Assembly: GCA_050084515.1 (NCBI GenBank)
Contig: CM114272.1
Coordinates: 38,006,001 to 38,070,000, forward strand
Reading direction: 5' to 3'
Length of the DNA: 64,000 nucleotides
From: Blasia pusilla
Taxonomy: Eukaryota; Marchantiophyta; Marchantiopsida; Blasiales
A model generated the notes under the pieces. It ran no database searches, was not told the origin of the DNA, and worked only from the letters and a program-made list of their open reading frames with translations. The translations under genes and the position numbers were made by a program. Shown piece after piece: positions 20,599 to 32,200 of this stretch; the stretch's first letter is position 1, and the number at the start of each line of letters is the position of its first letter.

Positions 20599-21505
20599 AT
20601 GTAAAGTTTCAACATCATGCAACGTTTTTGCCTTGTTGTGGCTCCTTTAGAAGGGCTCTAAAAATACTGAGAAAAATATTTAAATATATACAGCTTATAT
20701 TGGTAGTAAATATGCAATGTTGGATGTTTGATATAATAGTCAAGGTAAAGGGTTGCGATGGTACGTTCACACACATTTGGGGCCATAATGAAATTTCAAA
20801 ATGATCATTCTAAAAGTTTCATTTGACTTAATTCCAATTAGAGATATGTCAGAAAATATGAATAATTCAATATAATATAACAAATGAATCTTAAATTCAT
20901 TTTGTCAATAGTAGGAGAAAGAAATGCATTTAATATCACAATAGGAAGTGATGCCCTTTCAAATGAAAAAGGACACTTCACGCAAAATCTATTGTATAAA
21001 GAAATACTTCAATGAAATAAAATTGTTTTTACCCGTGCACCACACAAGTACATCACTAGTTACTTTTAAATGATACCCATTCACAATAAAAGAGTCTCAA
21101 GAGGACAAGTGTCAACAATAGAAGGGCCTTAAAAGAACAAGTGTCAACATCTGAGAAGGGTTTCCTCTAATCCCATGCACGGGAGTGTAGGGAGTACTCA
21201 TGTTGCACAATTTTTTTTCTTGTTGCCCACAGAATGGAAAACACTTTCTTACTGCTTGTAGAGTTGGAAACATTTTCTTGCTGCCCGGTTGCCACATGTC
21301 AAGCATAGAGGTGTTTGCAAATGAAGAAGGCACTCTCCAATAATAATATAGATGTGAATTGGAGAGCTGTGTTTCTATTTCCTCGCTCTTGTGGAAGGAC
21401 TAAATTCATTGACCAAATAGGATGTGGCCCGATGGCCGTGTGATCCAAAGACAGGGAACCGCAACTTTCAAGTTTGCGGATGTTCCATAGTAGACACTCT
21501 GAATA
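20599..21505. other. Intergenic AT-rich stretch
   Basis: No recognisable gene, RNA or element. Reading frames are short and low in complexity. Confidence 0.5.
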
Positions 21506-21914
21506 GGGCGTCTTACTAGAAGGACGTAAATTTTTTGACGTCCTTCAAGCGTTTGACCATATAATAGGGACGGCTTCCATTTATATTCGAGGAGCCTCAA
21601 TCTTGAGAGATTTCATAACTTTAATGGCGTGTGACTTAAATAGGGCGTCTCAAAAACATGATGTAAGGTTGGACATTTGAAGCCATAATTTTCTATACGG
21701 CCAAATGCCATCTAGGGGTGCCATCGGAGGTGGATGCACACCTCCTACGTCCAGACCTCCAAGACGGATCTGCGCGTATTTAAGTCACACGCCCTCAAAA
21801 TTACGAAATCTCTTAAGACTGAGGATCCTTGAATATTAATGGAAGCCGTCCCTATTATATGATCAAACGCTTGAAGGACGTCAAAAAAATTTACGTCCTC
21901 CAAGTGAGACGCCC
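21506..21914. mobile_element. Fold-back / MITE-like element with long inverted arms
   Basis: Arms of about 140-150 bp (21506-21645 and 21778-21914) are reverse complements with few mismatches, sharing 'gacgtccttcaagcg' and 'tagggacggcttccat'. The ends are GGGCGTCT…AGACGCCC and both are flanked by TA, as in Stowaway/mariner-type MITEs. The loop carries no gene. The transcript would form a very long stable hairpin. Confidence 0.7.
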
Positions 21915-22880
21915 TAATACACACAGGTTGGACGTTCCGCCATATGAGATGCGCGTCCACCTCCGAAGGAAATAATGAACTTCAATAAAAATGCTTGATG
22001 GAAAATCCATCAGAGATATAAAAGAGGGAGGCATAGAGAGCCAAAAACCCGTAGGCCAAAACCGGCCTTGAAAAGAAAGAGGGGGGCATAGAGAGCCAAA
22101 AACCCGCAGGCCAAAACCGGCCCTGAAAAGAAAGAAGGGGGCCTTCCCCCCCTATCGACCAAACTCACCAACGGCAGAGACAATATTAATAACACCTAGA
22201 GAACTATGGCTATTACTAAGTGGGCCTCTAGTATTGGCGTCTCCAACCGCCTAAGCCCGCCGCAAAAGTCCATTTTCCTAGGCACTCTGCAAAGCTATGA
22301 AAACCCGTTGCCTACAAGAAAGAATCGCAATAGCCAAGGACAACCCATTTCTCGACTCGAGGTGCTGGGCGCAATTCGTAAGGAACGAGTCAAACCTCTT
22401 CCCCATAGCCTTGTACATCTCAATGGTTAGGGGGACAAATCGATGTCCATCATGAAGTCGATTATAAATATGGGTCTTCTTTACCGCTGTCGCCGCTCCT
22501 TTTAGCAATCTCCCTTGTGCCTACACTTGGGCTCGTATCACCTCACACGTAAGATCCGTCACTACAACATCCGCCACCACCACCTCAGACTCCCGTGTCA
22601 TATAAACATAAACACAGATAAGGGAATCCGGCATGGAGTAGTGCCTCTTTATCTGCACATGGAAGTCACTCTCGCTAGCAATATAGGACATAATATCCCG
22701 TACTACATCACGTGACTATCCTCTCACCCCCCAAATGGACAACCTGCCAAATATACACCAATGACCACGTGCCAAACATACAAGTGAATCAAGACTCCCA
22801 TTAGATCCGGCATGACATTTGGCCCTATAGAAAATTGCGTGTTCATACGTCCAACCTTACGGCACAATTTAGAGACGCCC
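21643..22880. mobile_element. Possible second TIR element sharing the same end sequence
   Basis: GGGCGTCTC at 21643 with about 65 following bases is matched in reverse complement at 22815-22880, which ends GAGACGCCC (shared phrases 'taaggttggac' and 'aattttctata'). The two ends could bound a 1.24-kb TIR element overlapping the MITE-like unit. No transposase frame is seen inside. Confidence 0.4.
22019..22140. repeat. Tandem repeat, two copies of about 61 bp
   Basis: The unit contains 'ggcatagagagccaaaaacc' and 'ggccaaaaccggcc', repeated almost exactly in adjacent copies. Confidence 0.85.
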
Positions 22881-23022
22881 TTGTTGTGCAGGTTCCACTC
22901 TCCCTTCCGTCCGCTGCCTCACGCTTCGATGCAGAGCTCTCATAAAAAAACAACGTTCCCATTTTTGAAAGCGAGCTTTCCTAAGCTTTTGTTGGAAGCT
23001 TTCAAATCTGTCTATTTCAACT

Positions 23023-23053
23023 GGAGGGAGGGAGGGAGAGAGAGAGAGAGAGG
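23023..23053. repeat. GGGA/GA microsatellite upstream of the PIF1-like gene
   Basis: A purine tract changing from ggag(gga) units to (ag)n, 180 bp before the presumed start codon. GA tracts are common in plant 5' UTRs and promoters. A role here is only possible. Confidence 0.8.
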
Positions 23054-23235
23054 TGTTTATTGTGTGGGAAATGCGGAGGAGCGGTAGATCGATCTATAGG
23101 GGTTTGATTAGAGCCACTTATCAGCAAGAGAGATGCTTGAGCGATGTCTGGCGTCAGACTGTCGTATGGCAAGCACACCATGAGGAGTTTTTTGAAGGGG
23201 TTGAGGAAATCCTAAGGGCCCCCCGATAGTCACCG

Positions 23236-26200
23236 ATGAACTTCGACTTGAGCATTTTGGACAGTTTCTGTGAAGCTGATAGTGCTGATGTCGAAGATAG
23301 TTGTTCAGTACCAATCGCAGAGATACAGCAGCAGGATGAGTGGGCTTGGAGTTCCAAAGAAGTAGTGGATGGTGATGGCAGTGGCTTCACGTCGTCTCAC
23401 AGAGTCAACGAAGGGAGCTTACAAGCGGTGAGCTGCGCTACTAAAATGCATGAAGATGCCGAAGATGACATTCCTCTCCTGGAAGTTCAGGCTAGTGTTG
23501 GAGCTGCCAGGCTGCGTGAAGCACGACCAAGAATCCAGAGCCATTTAACTCTAACAGCTAATAAATCCGCAGTTGGGATTCCTCTGCTGGAAGTTCGGGC
23601 TAACTTAGGTGCTGCCAGACTACGGGAAGCACGAACGCTAGTCCATAGCTGCAAAATTCGAACAGGTGAAGATCCCATAGACGAGATTCCTCTGCAGAAA
23701 ATACGGGCTAATGTTCTAGCTGCCAAATTACCAGAAGATCTGGAAAATGTACGAGCTGCTGAATTACGAGAGGCAGGGCCAACTGCGTTAGGTGTTGATT
23801 TGCCGGAAGCAAAAGCTAAAAGACGATCTCCAAGATTACGTGAGGAGCAAGCGGCGAAGAAACGTTATGATTTTTCACCTGAGCAGCGTCGGGTCATCGA
23901 ACTGGTCGACGAAGGAAAGGTACGATGAAGTACTGTAAAGTTTCACAACCAGGAGGGAGCGGACATGGAGGAAAACCTCTTCCAAATATTAGAAACTACA
24001 TAGGTTTTCAAACGAGAAATTCACATCAACCTGAAAAGTTGATCAGTGCATATGTTCACTACTTTATTCAACGGTTTCTGAACCTCCGGGGAGCTGATCC
24101 TGATGTAAAGGCGACCAGAAATTAAGAGGAGAGTTAGTGAACATATTGGAATGTTTTACAACTAGAAACGTACTAGGTTCATATGAAAGAGGGATCTGTA
24201 CGAGGTGTATGCAGCCCTATTATACCAAGTTTGAATGGGAATCAAGAATTTGAGGGACTAGATAGCAGGGGAGGTATTTCAGTTTTCATTACGAGTATTT
24301 TCCCTTTGGGAGGCACAGAAGATTTAGACATGAATCCTGTCTAGTGATGTGCACATGAGATTGAAACTCTAACCTGGGGAGTCCACAAAAGAAATGTGTA
24401 TCTTAGTATCTGGCCTATCTGGAGTTGGTCGACTAATCCATATCTCCAATGTCTTGTCGTCCTGATGTATACATATTCTGGACTGGATTTCGTTGTGATT
24501 TAATCGTGGAATTTTGGTGGGATGTGTTAGTCAATGAGTATGTGTTCAGGTTGAGGATCTCTAACTATATCTATTCCCCTTTTGCAGAATGTATTCTTCA
24601 CTGGTGCAGGTGGAACAGGAAAATCCTTTGTGCTAAAATATATCATAGCAAAGCTGAAGAAGAAGTTTGGCACGGCTCATAGAGCACCAGAGGCTGGTCC
24701 TGCCAAAGGCTCAACTATCTACTGTATGTGCTTCAGCTGCAGTGTGGCAGTGACAGCTGCTACCGGTATTGCCGGTAATACATTTGCACTCGCCCCAGTT
24801 CTGTTCGCAATGTTCCTGCCTTCGTCAGTGGTGGTATCTTCTAAAGCTTGGTTTGGTGTCTCACTCCAACCGTGCTTCAGGAAGGAGGTTGTTCCAATCA
24901 CAGTATAAAATGTTTCCATAGGATTATTGGTTTGCTTGTGTTAGATTAAGGCAGAGGACTTTAGACTGATCTTTACAGGCAGAGTAATAGCAAGCAAGGC
25001 AATGGAACAGCACACATCTTTAAGGAATGTGATCTGCAGCACAGAGCTGATTAGAGCGGCTCTTTAAATGCCCAGAGCCTCTGAATGGTGCACCTCCTTG
25101 AACAGAAACGTGTCTTATCTAAAACAAATGCAGTTCACGTCCAGGAGTTCCGAGTCACTGGCAAGTGACACCTGTTCACAGACTCATGTATAGTGAGTCA
25201 CGAGAATGAACTACCTGATCTAGTAGGTGGTGGCTTGATAGGTGTTATTAGAGGTTGGTCGCTCGCAATCTGCTACGTGTTGATACCTAACAGCTTGGCT
25301 GTGGCTAAATTCTCAAATATCTTTATGGTTTTTGGCCAAGAGTCTGTGAGGAGCAGGCCGCAAGGATTGTTCTCAGACATTCAGTTTCCGATGTGAGTCT
25401 GTGTATCAGGCTAGCTCCAATGTAGGATTTAGTATTCAGGTCATAAGTTTACTTATTTGAATCTTAACAAGTAAAATAGACACTTGCTGGACCCACCTGA
25501 CCTGGTGTTCGAACTTCAGGATCTTGAACCAGATCTGGAGAAAAGAAAGTACAAGCAACTGAGACTTTCTTGCATTGCAGCTTTGGCGATAGGGGGTTCA
25601 ACACTGCACTCAGCCACAGGTGTAGGGGTGCCACGCAGAATCGGTGATTATGGTCGCATGTATAAAAGACGTCAAAAACTGAAATGGCGGAACATGAAAG
25701 TGCTGATCATCGACGAGGTGTCAATGGTCAGTGCAGAAATGTTTGAGTACCTTGAACAAGCCATTAGTGAGGTTCGCAAAGTGACAGAGACAGGCTGCGA
25801 AGAGGTACAGTTTGATGAAGACAGGACTAGGCCAGCTTTCGGAGGCCTTCAGGTAGGCAACCATTAGTGAAGCACATGGTTTGTTGAGATTATGCTTGTT
25901 TCCATGAGGTTATATGTGTGTATCAAGAGTGGACAATGTCCTTGGTTAGAGGAATGATTTAATTTGTTTTTTGAGCTAGCAGAAGTAGTGGAGCAAAACG
26001 TATACTGACTTGTAACATAAGAAACCCCTTTAAGTGCTTTGAACGCCCAAACAATAAGAAATCCCATTCCTTCTTGTTATGTTTGTTATTGTTCTTATTG
26101 GACTTCTCATAGTCCTTATTGTTTTTCTTGGACTTTACTCTAGTGCTTCAGAAGCAGGGGCTCCCATCCTAGGTTGTCATTGTGAAGGAATTTTCTTCTG

Positions 26201-29200
26201 CCAATCCATCCAGATTCTAAAAATGAGTCATGACTTTAGCAGCTTTAATCCATTTTATCAGTCGATGTGTCGGTAAACATCTATTGGTGTCAATGAAGAT
26301 GAACACTTATCTTTCAAACAAATGACTTGCACTGTCATTTTCAAAGAATCAGCACTTGACTGGAATTTGCGTGTGCATAGCAGTGGGTCATGTGTTGTAT
26401 GTTTATGGTGAATATCATGACTTTCTTTGTCACTGTCTTGGTCGCACGTTATCGTGCAAGATTTTAGAAATTTTGTGAGATTCTTACTGTGCACAAAACA
26501 CAGGTAATTCTTGCAGGGGACTTCTTCCAGTTGCTGCCTGTTTTCCAAAAACCAGAGGATCTGTACAAAGGGCCGAAATGGGATGAGTTGACAAATAGAG
26601 GTTATGCCTTCCAAGCACCAGCTTGGCACAGGGCTGATCTGCAGGTTGTCGTGCTCAAGATGATGTTTCGTCAGGTAGGTTGCTGATAGGAGTTTCTCTT
26701 ATTGTTCGAGAGACTAGATCTCAATGCCAGTCTAAACTCTCTTCAGTGTTGTCACAACCACTATAATAATGTGTTTGTGTTGGAGGCAGATCCGGTGGTA
26801 GAAGTTTGGAAAATTCACGGTAGAAGTGCTTTTTGTTGCAGAAGTTTCCATTTCATTGAGCTTTTGGAAGACCAAACCTCCGCTTCTCTGGTGTTTGGAT
26901 TGCCCCTCTCTCTATTTCTAAATCCTTGGCACCCGGATTGTTATGATTCAGAAAGGGAAGGATTACTTTGTTAAGTTACTTTCTGATATCAGGACAGGGT
27001 CAAATCCAAGTGCCATTGAGGAAATAACTGACCGCTGCTCCAGAGAACTGGAGTGCAAACATGGGATCAGGCCAACACAACTTTACCCCAGGTACTTTGT
27101 TATGCCTTAGTCAGGAGTTGTATTGCATTGAATATAACAGAGAGATGAACATTGTCGTCTCAGAGCTGCTTATGAACTTTAAGAAACTTCATAGTTTGAT
27201 CTCAGGTGTGAGTTATAGACTGTATACTGGTCTAGATGAATGCCAGAGACAAAAGAGCTTACTGCATTGGATGCATTGGATTCCCATTAGACAATTAGGA
27301 CAATGGTCTACAAAATTGTGGCGCCGCTTCAGGTAACTAGAAACTCTAATTTTCCCAACACATGTCCAAGAGTGTCCATAGCCTGGTGACTCAAGGAAAT
27401 GACTCACTAGCCCTGTGACTCATCCTATTGAGTTGCTAGGAGTAGCACTGTCAAATAGAATAGTTAATGGACTACTTTCCCACCTTACAGATTGCCAAGT
27501 TTTTGATGTATAACCTTTAGGAGTTGCATTGGACAACTCTTTCAGTGTCAGGTACTTTTGGATGTGCTGGGTTGGTTTTAAGAGTATCCCTTCTCCAGCT
27601 TCATGAGGGTGCTGGAGTATGAAGAGGAGTTGTTCTCTTCTTGCCAGTGGGACCAACAGCAACCTTCAAGCACAACTTGTTGATTCCTATGTCCCCTGCA
27701 AATAAGTTCTCATGGGAGCTCCTTTTCCTATGTTGTAGCATCGGGCTACTGTCTAATAAGAATCTAGAGAGGGTGAATAAGAATCCAGAGGCTGCTGTTT
27801 AATGAACCCTAAGATGTCTCCAGAAATGGAGCTGATAAACTTGTTCCTATAAAACAGCCGTCCCTAATCTTAGAATAGACTTTAGTCATAGCTATCTATG
27901 TACTTTCTTCCTACTGTACTAGGTCAGGGCAGGGGCAACAACTGTCCATTCTCTTCCCCAATCATAGTTCCTAACATACTGCTGTACACAATACAATCCA
28001 TATGCCTTGTGTTTGGAATGTACTGCATTCTCAACACTGTCATGAGTACGAGTAATTACTATTGGAGTAGCTGCTTTACATTTAGTAAGTGCTGCTGAAT
28101 GGTCTCCAAAGAAGTTTCGAAATGATTGAACCAGCAGAAGTATCTCCTTGTACAAAGTCAGAACTAGTATCAACTAAACCATCCATGATTTCAGCTTGTA
28201 TACAATCAGCAAATCAGTTTCTATCTCCATTGTCAAATCAGAGCCCTACCATGATGTGACTCTTCTTATTATCTAACAGAAACTAAGAAGGATTCTACAC
28301 AGTCACACCTTGCACTCACAACACAGATCCTCACATGTCACCAGCTCAGAGATCAGACATGGCTCACATCATTGAGCACAAACAATCTCCATTAGCATAC
28401 CAGACAAAACGACCTGCCTTCCAGTGGGGCTCTAGCAAGCACAGAAGTTAGTCTCAATCTCCTCTTCCTTCTCTCAGATCACTCTGCAGCAGGGCCAGTG
28501 CTGCATGACACACTGAGAGCCTCAGGAGTCCTCACCAAAACCTGTGCATACTGTAGAATTGCATTCTGACTCTAAGCAGAGAAAATATATACATGAGGGT
28601 GAGCATTTCTGGCCCTTAGATCTTCTTGAACAGATCCATACCCTAAATGTCAGATGGTGGCTAGCCCTAACTCGAGAATTGCCCTAATTCGAGGTTACCC
28701 TAAAAAGATAGAGGAACACTAAGTTATCTCTAGCTAACTAAATTAATATCCAACTAAGTTAGTATTTGACTAACTACTTGTAGGGCATGACTAGTCTAGA
28801 TATTAACAAATTTCAACACTGTACACAATACAATCCATATGCCTTGTGTTTGGAATGTACTGCATTCTCAACACTGTCATGAGTATGAGTAATTACTATT
28901 GGAGTAGCTGCTTTACATTTAGCAAGTGCCGCTGAATGGTCTCCAAAGAAGTTTGGAAGAAATTGTGACCAAGAAATAACGTCTATTGACAGGAACAAGG
29001 AGGTGAAAGAATTGAATGAACAAGAGCTGATGAAGCTTCGGACCAGAGAGGTTGTGCTAATAAGTGTGGATAGCTGTATGACTATCGAGGAAAAGGGCAT
29101 CCTGGACAAAACTGCTAGGGTTGATGGGGAAGTTGAATCACTCATCGACCGTCATAAAAGACACCGATGCATGCTGGAAAACCACAGATTTTGGAATATA

Positions 29201-32200
29201 TGCACTGCAGATCATGTCATACGACTGAAAACGGGGGCACAGGTATGTGGTAAATCAATGTGAACTGAAATTGATTTTCTCATCCCCTCGTGTGGTGTCA
29301 TAGTAAATGCTGATGTGAAATGGCTTTCCCTGCAGGTCATGCTAATCCGCAACCTGAAGTGCCCTGGTAGTAAAAAAATGTCCCTTGTCAATGGTTCCCG
29401 AGGAGTGATTATTGGATGGACTACTCAAAAGCAGTCTCTTGATAATATGGCAGCTGAGCTTGACAAGCTTGCTGAAGGGAATCAAAAGAAAAAAGTTTCA
29501 ACTTGGGAGGGGTTAAGAGGGTTGATGGAAACCAACTTCGAAATGATCCCTCGAGTGAAGTTCATGAATGGGCAAATATTGGACATCACGCCAATGACTT
29601 TTTCACACGAAGTTCTGAATATTGGTGAATGCACAAGGTTCCAGGTCTCTTTCTTCCCAAATTGCATCTCCTTACTTTCTTGTCCATGCTAAAGTGCTTG
29701 GAATTTCAACTGGGATTGTCTTTAGACTTTTAACATCAGTGCAGGCTTGCTGGCTTACTCAAGCTTGCATGGATGCTAACTTCTATATTGGCAATTATAA
29801 ATTCTATGTTGGCAAACTGGCCTACTGTCCTGTTGCTGAAGTGCAGGGTTCTCTCGCAGGTACCTTTGAAGCTTGCATGGGCTATCACCATCCACAAATG
29901 CCAAGGTTTTTCCTCTATTCTTAGGACATGGGGATGAAGGTTCTGTGATGCTAGATGATGGATGTAGATACCTATTGCCTTGCTTTGTCATTGGTCAATC
30001 TTGTGGAGGAACATGAGATCGATTCAAGTATGTTTTACTGTGTACATCTGTCTAGTTACTCACTTGTATCCAAAAAAATTTCGCCCAGTAAGATAACCTG
30101 TGACTTTATCTGACTTACATATTCTTTTGCGCCGAAAACCTTGCTGTTTCTCCATGAAGAAGTCCATTCCATTGATGTGATGTTTACATCTCTTGAAATT
30201 TAGTTGTTTGGACTTCTGTTTCAATTTGACAACAGTCTGGCATATTTTGGGCCCCCTCCCAGAAGTTTTACAACTAGGCAGTGTGAACAGGAATGACGCT
30301 GGACTATGCTAAAGTAGCCCTGTCTGGGATATTTGCCGAGGGTCAGGCTTATGTGGCCCTTAGCCGTGTGCGTTCTATGGAAGGGCTTCAGATCCTAAGC
30401 ACTAGCAAGGGGCCAATTGTTAGGTAACTAAACTTTTACCAAAGTCTGGCATTTGAAAATTATGCTCAGTTTTCTGAACTCAATTTGGTGGCTATCAGGT
30501 TTGGGTGCTGTAGATGCAATTCAAGCACTATTGTTGAGGAACGTTATCTTCATTAGTTCACACACCTGAAGATGAATCAGCTTCAACTTTTAATTCGATT
30601 CGTTGTTTTCTTTCTTTGGTAGAGATAAGTTTTTGTGTTACGCTTCAATATTCACTTTCACAAAGAAATTCTAACTATTAGATTGTGTGTGACAGCCCTA
30701 TCCAACTTTAAGAATGTCTTCGAATCTATTATTCCCAGAAGTCTTAATTGCATATTCCCAAGCACAAAATTATCTTGAGCTCCATTGGTCATGTATTTTC
30801 TTGGTTGCACGATTTCAAATTGATAAGCATAATTGTTAACAAACAGTCCAATTTGCATCTCATTCATATGCTAGTAAAGGTGACCAGTGCGATTAAACTA
30901 GGAGCTTGAATTCATCACTTCTGAAAAGGTAGATTTTTATAGAAATTAAGCTGTTTCTATAAAAATATAATTCTAATTTCTGAAGTAATTCTTTATTACA
31001 TGTTATACAATTGGTATGAAGTTCATGTTAGAAATATATAAGAAATGTATGACACAATTGCAAATATACGATAGCAAAGCTGCGTATGAACTTTATGGAG
31101 AACTTTGTAGATTATGCTCATCCAAGCCCCAGACTATATACTAGTCTGGATGGTGGCTAGAGACAAGATAGCCTACTAGTTTTACAGTGCCTCTTTTAGC
31201 CAAGTGGCTAGATTCAGAACTACTAAAAGTAGGACATGATATGGTTCCAGATATTTTAGCCTGAAACCTCATCAAAAAGATATAGCGCTACTTTAGCCGA
31301 GTGGCCAAGTGGCTAGTTAGATGAAGGACCACTAAGAGTAGCAGCATTAGTTAGTTTAACACACATTGAGTCTAAGCCTGTTACTTTTATCTAAAATATA
31401 TTTATCTAACAGTTCCGTCATGAAGGTAATTGAGATTTCTAGTAGTGCGAAGATTGGAAATGGAATTTCTTTTCATGTTGTCAAAGTCAGGTTGTTTTGA
31501 AGTCACTGGTTTCTTGATTATTTGCATGCTGAGACTTTGTTACTTGTAAACCACTCATCTCTAACTTGCATGTGACACCAGTCTTTATTTTCAAAATAAG
31601 TCTCCGACTTTCTCACCTCTATTGTGGCTTGCATGACAGAGTGAATAAGGATGTCCAAAATTACTTTGAAGCTCTTGAGAAGGGGAAAGAATACAATGGA
31701 GAGGTTTTACATTTCAGAAAAGGTGTATGCCACCGCCAAGACCAATTCAAAGTAAGAAATTTTTCGGACTCTGAGGATGACTCTGATCTTGATCAAGAAG
31801 ATCTTTATGGCATAGATGATCCTTATGAACCCCCAGCACCGAAAATTGCTAGAACCTTTGATTGGTACAGACACAGGGATGTGGACCTTTTCATTAAGGC
31901 AGAAAATTGGAACCCCAGTGGAGTTTATAACGCCACGTGTGAAATTCCTGCCCTCAGAGAATTGAGGGGTAGTAGTAGTAGCAATGGAGATCCTTATAGA
32001 TCCTTTGAGGAGGCTGAGAGTAGCTCATATCACCCTGTAGACAACAGGGAAAGGAGTAGTACAATGGGAAAGGTCGAAAGAGATTTTGAGCAGGACAAGA
32101 GTGCTCCATTCATATGTTTAAAGACGGTAGAATGCACCCCAAATGGAGGCCCTCTTACAATCTTGACAAAGGTGAACGCTAGCTTACAGGGACTTCAGGG

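Larger units (their letters stand above)
27092..28992. other. Large intron 5 of the PIF1-like gene with exon-like frame and duplicated segment
   Basis: The 1.9-kb intron joins LYPR (exon 5, AG at its end) to N-K-E-V (exon 6, starting with G) in phase. Inside, 27139-27331 is open and reads REMNIVVSELLMNFKKLH and YTGLDECQRQ before a gtaact donor. It is vaguely PIF1-like and may be a relic or alternative exon. The intron also holds the 136-bp direct repeats at 27982 and 28819. Confidence 0.6.

Noticed and set aside
23236-30423. Helitron RepHel protein instead of a host PIF1 helicase
   Set aside because: No HUH Rep domain upstream, helicase split over nine in-phase exons, and no Helitron CTRR hairpin end seen.
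31190-31345. tRNA-like phrases (tagccgagtggccaagtggc)
   Set aside because: No complete cloverleaf or anticodon arm could be formed; looks like a degenerate local repeat within an intron.
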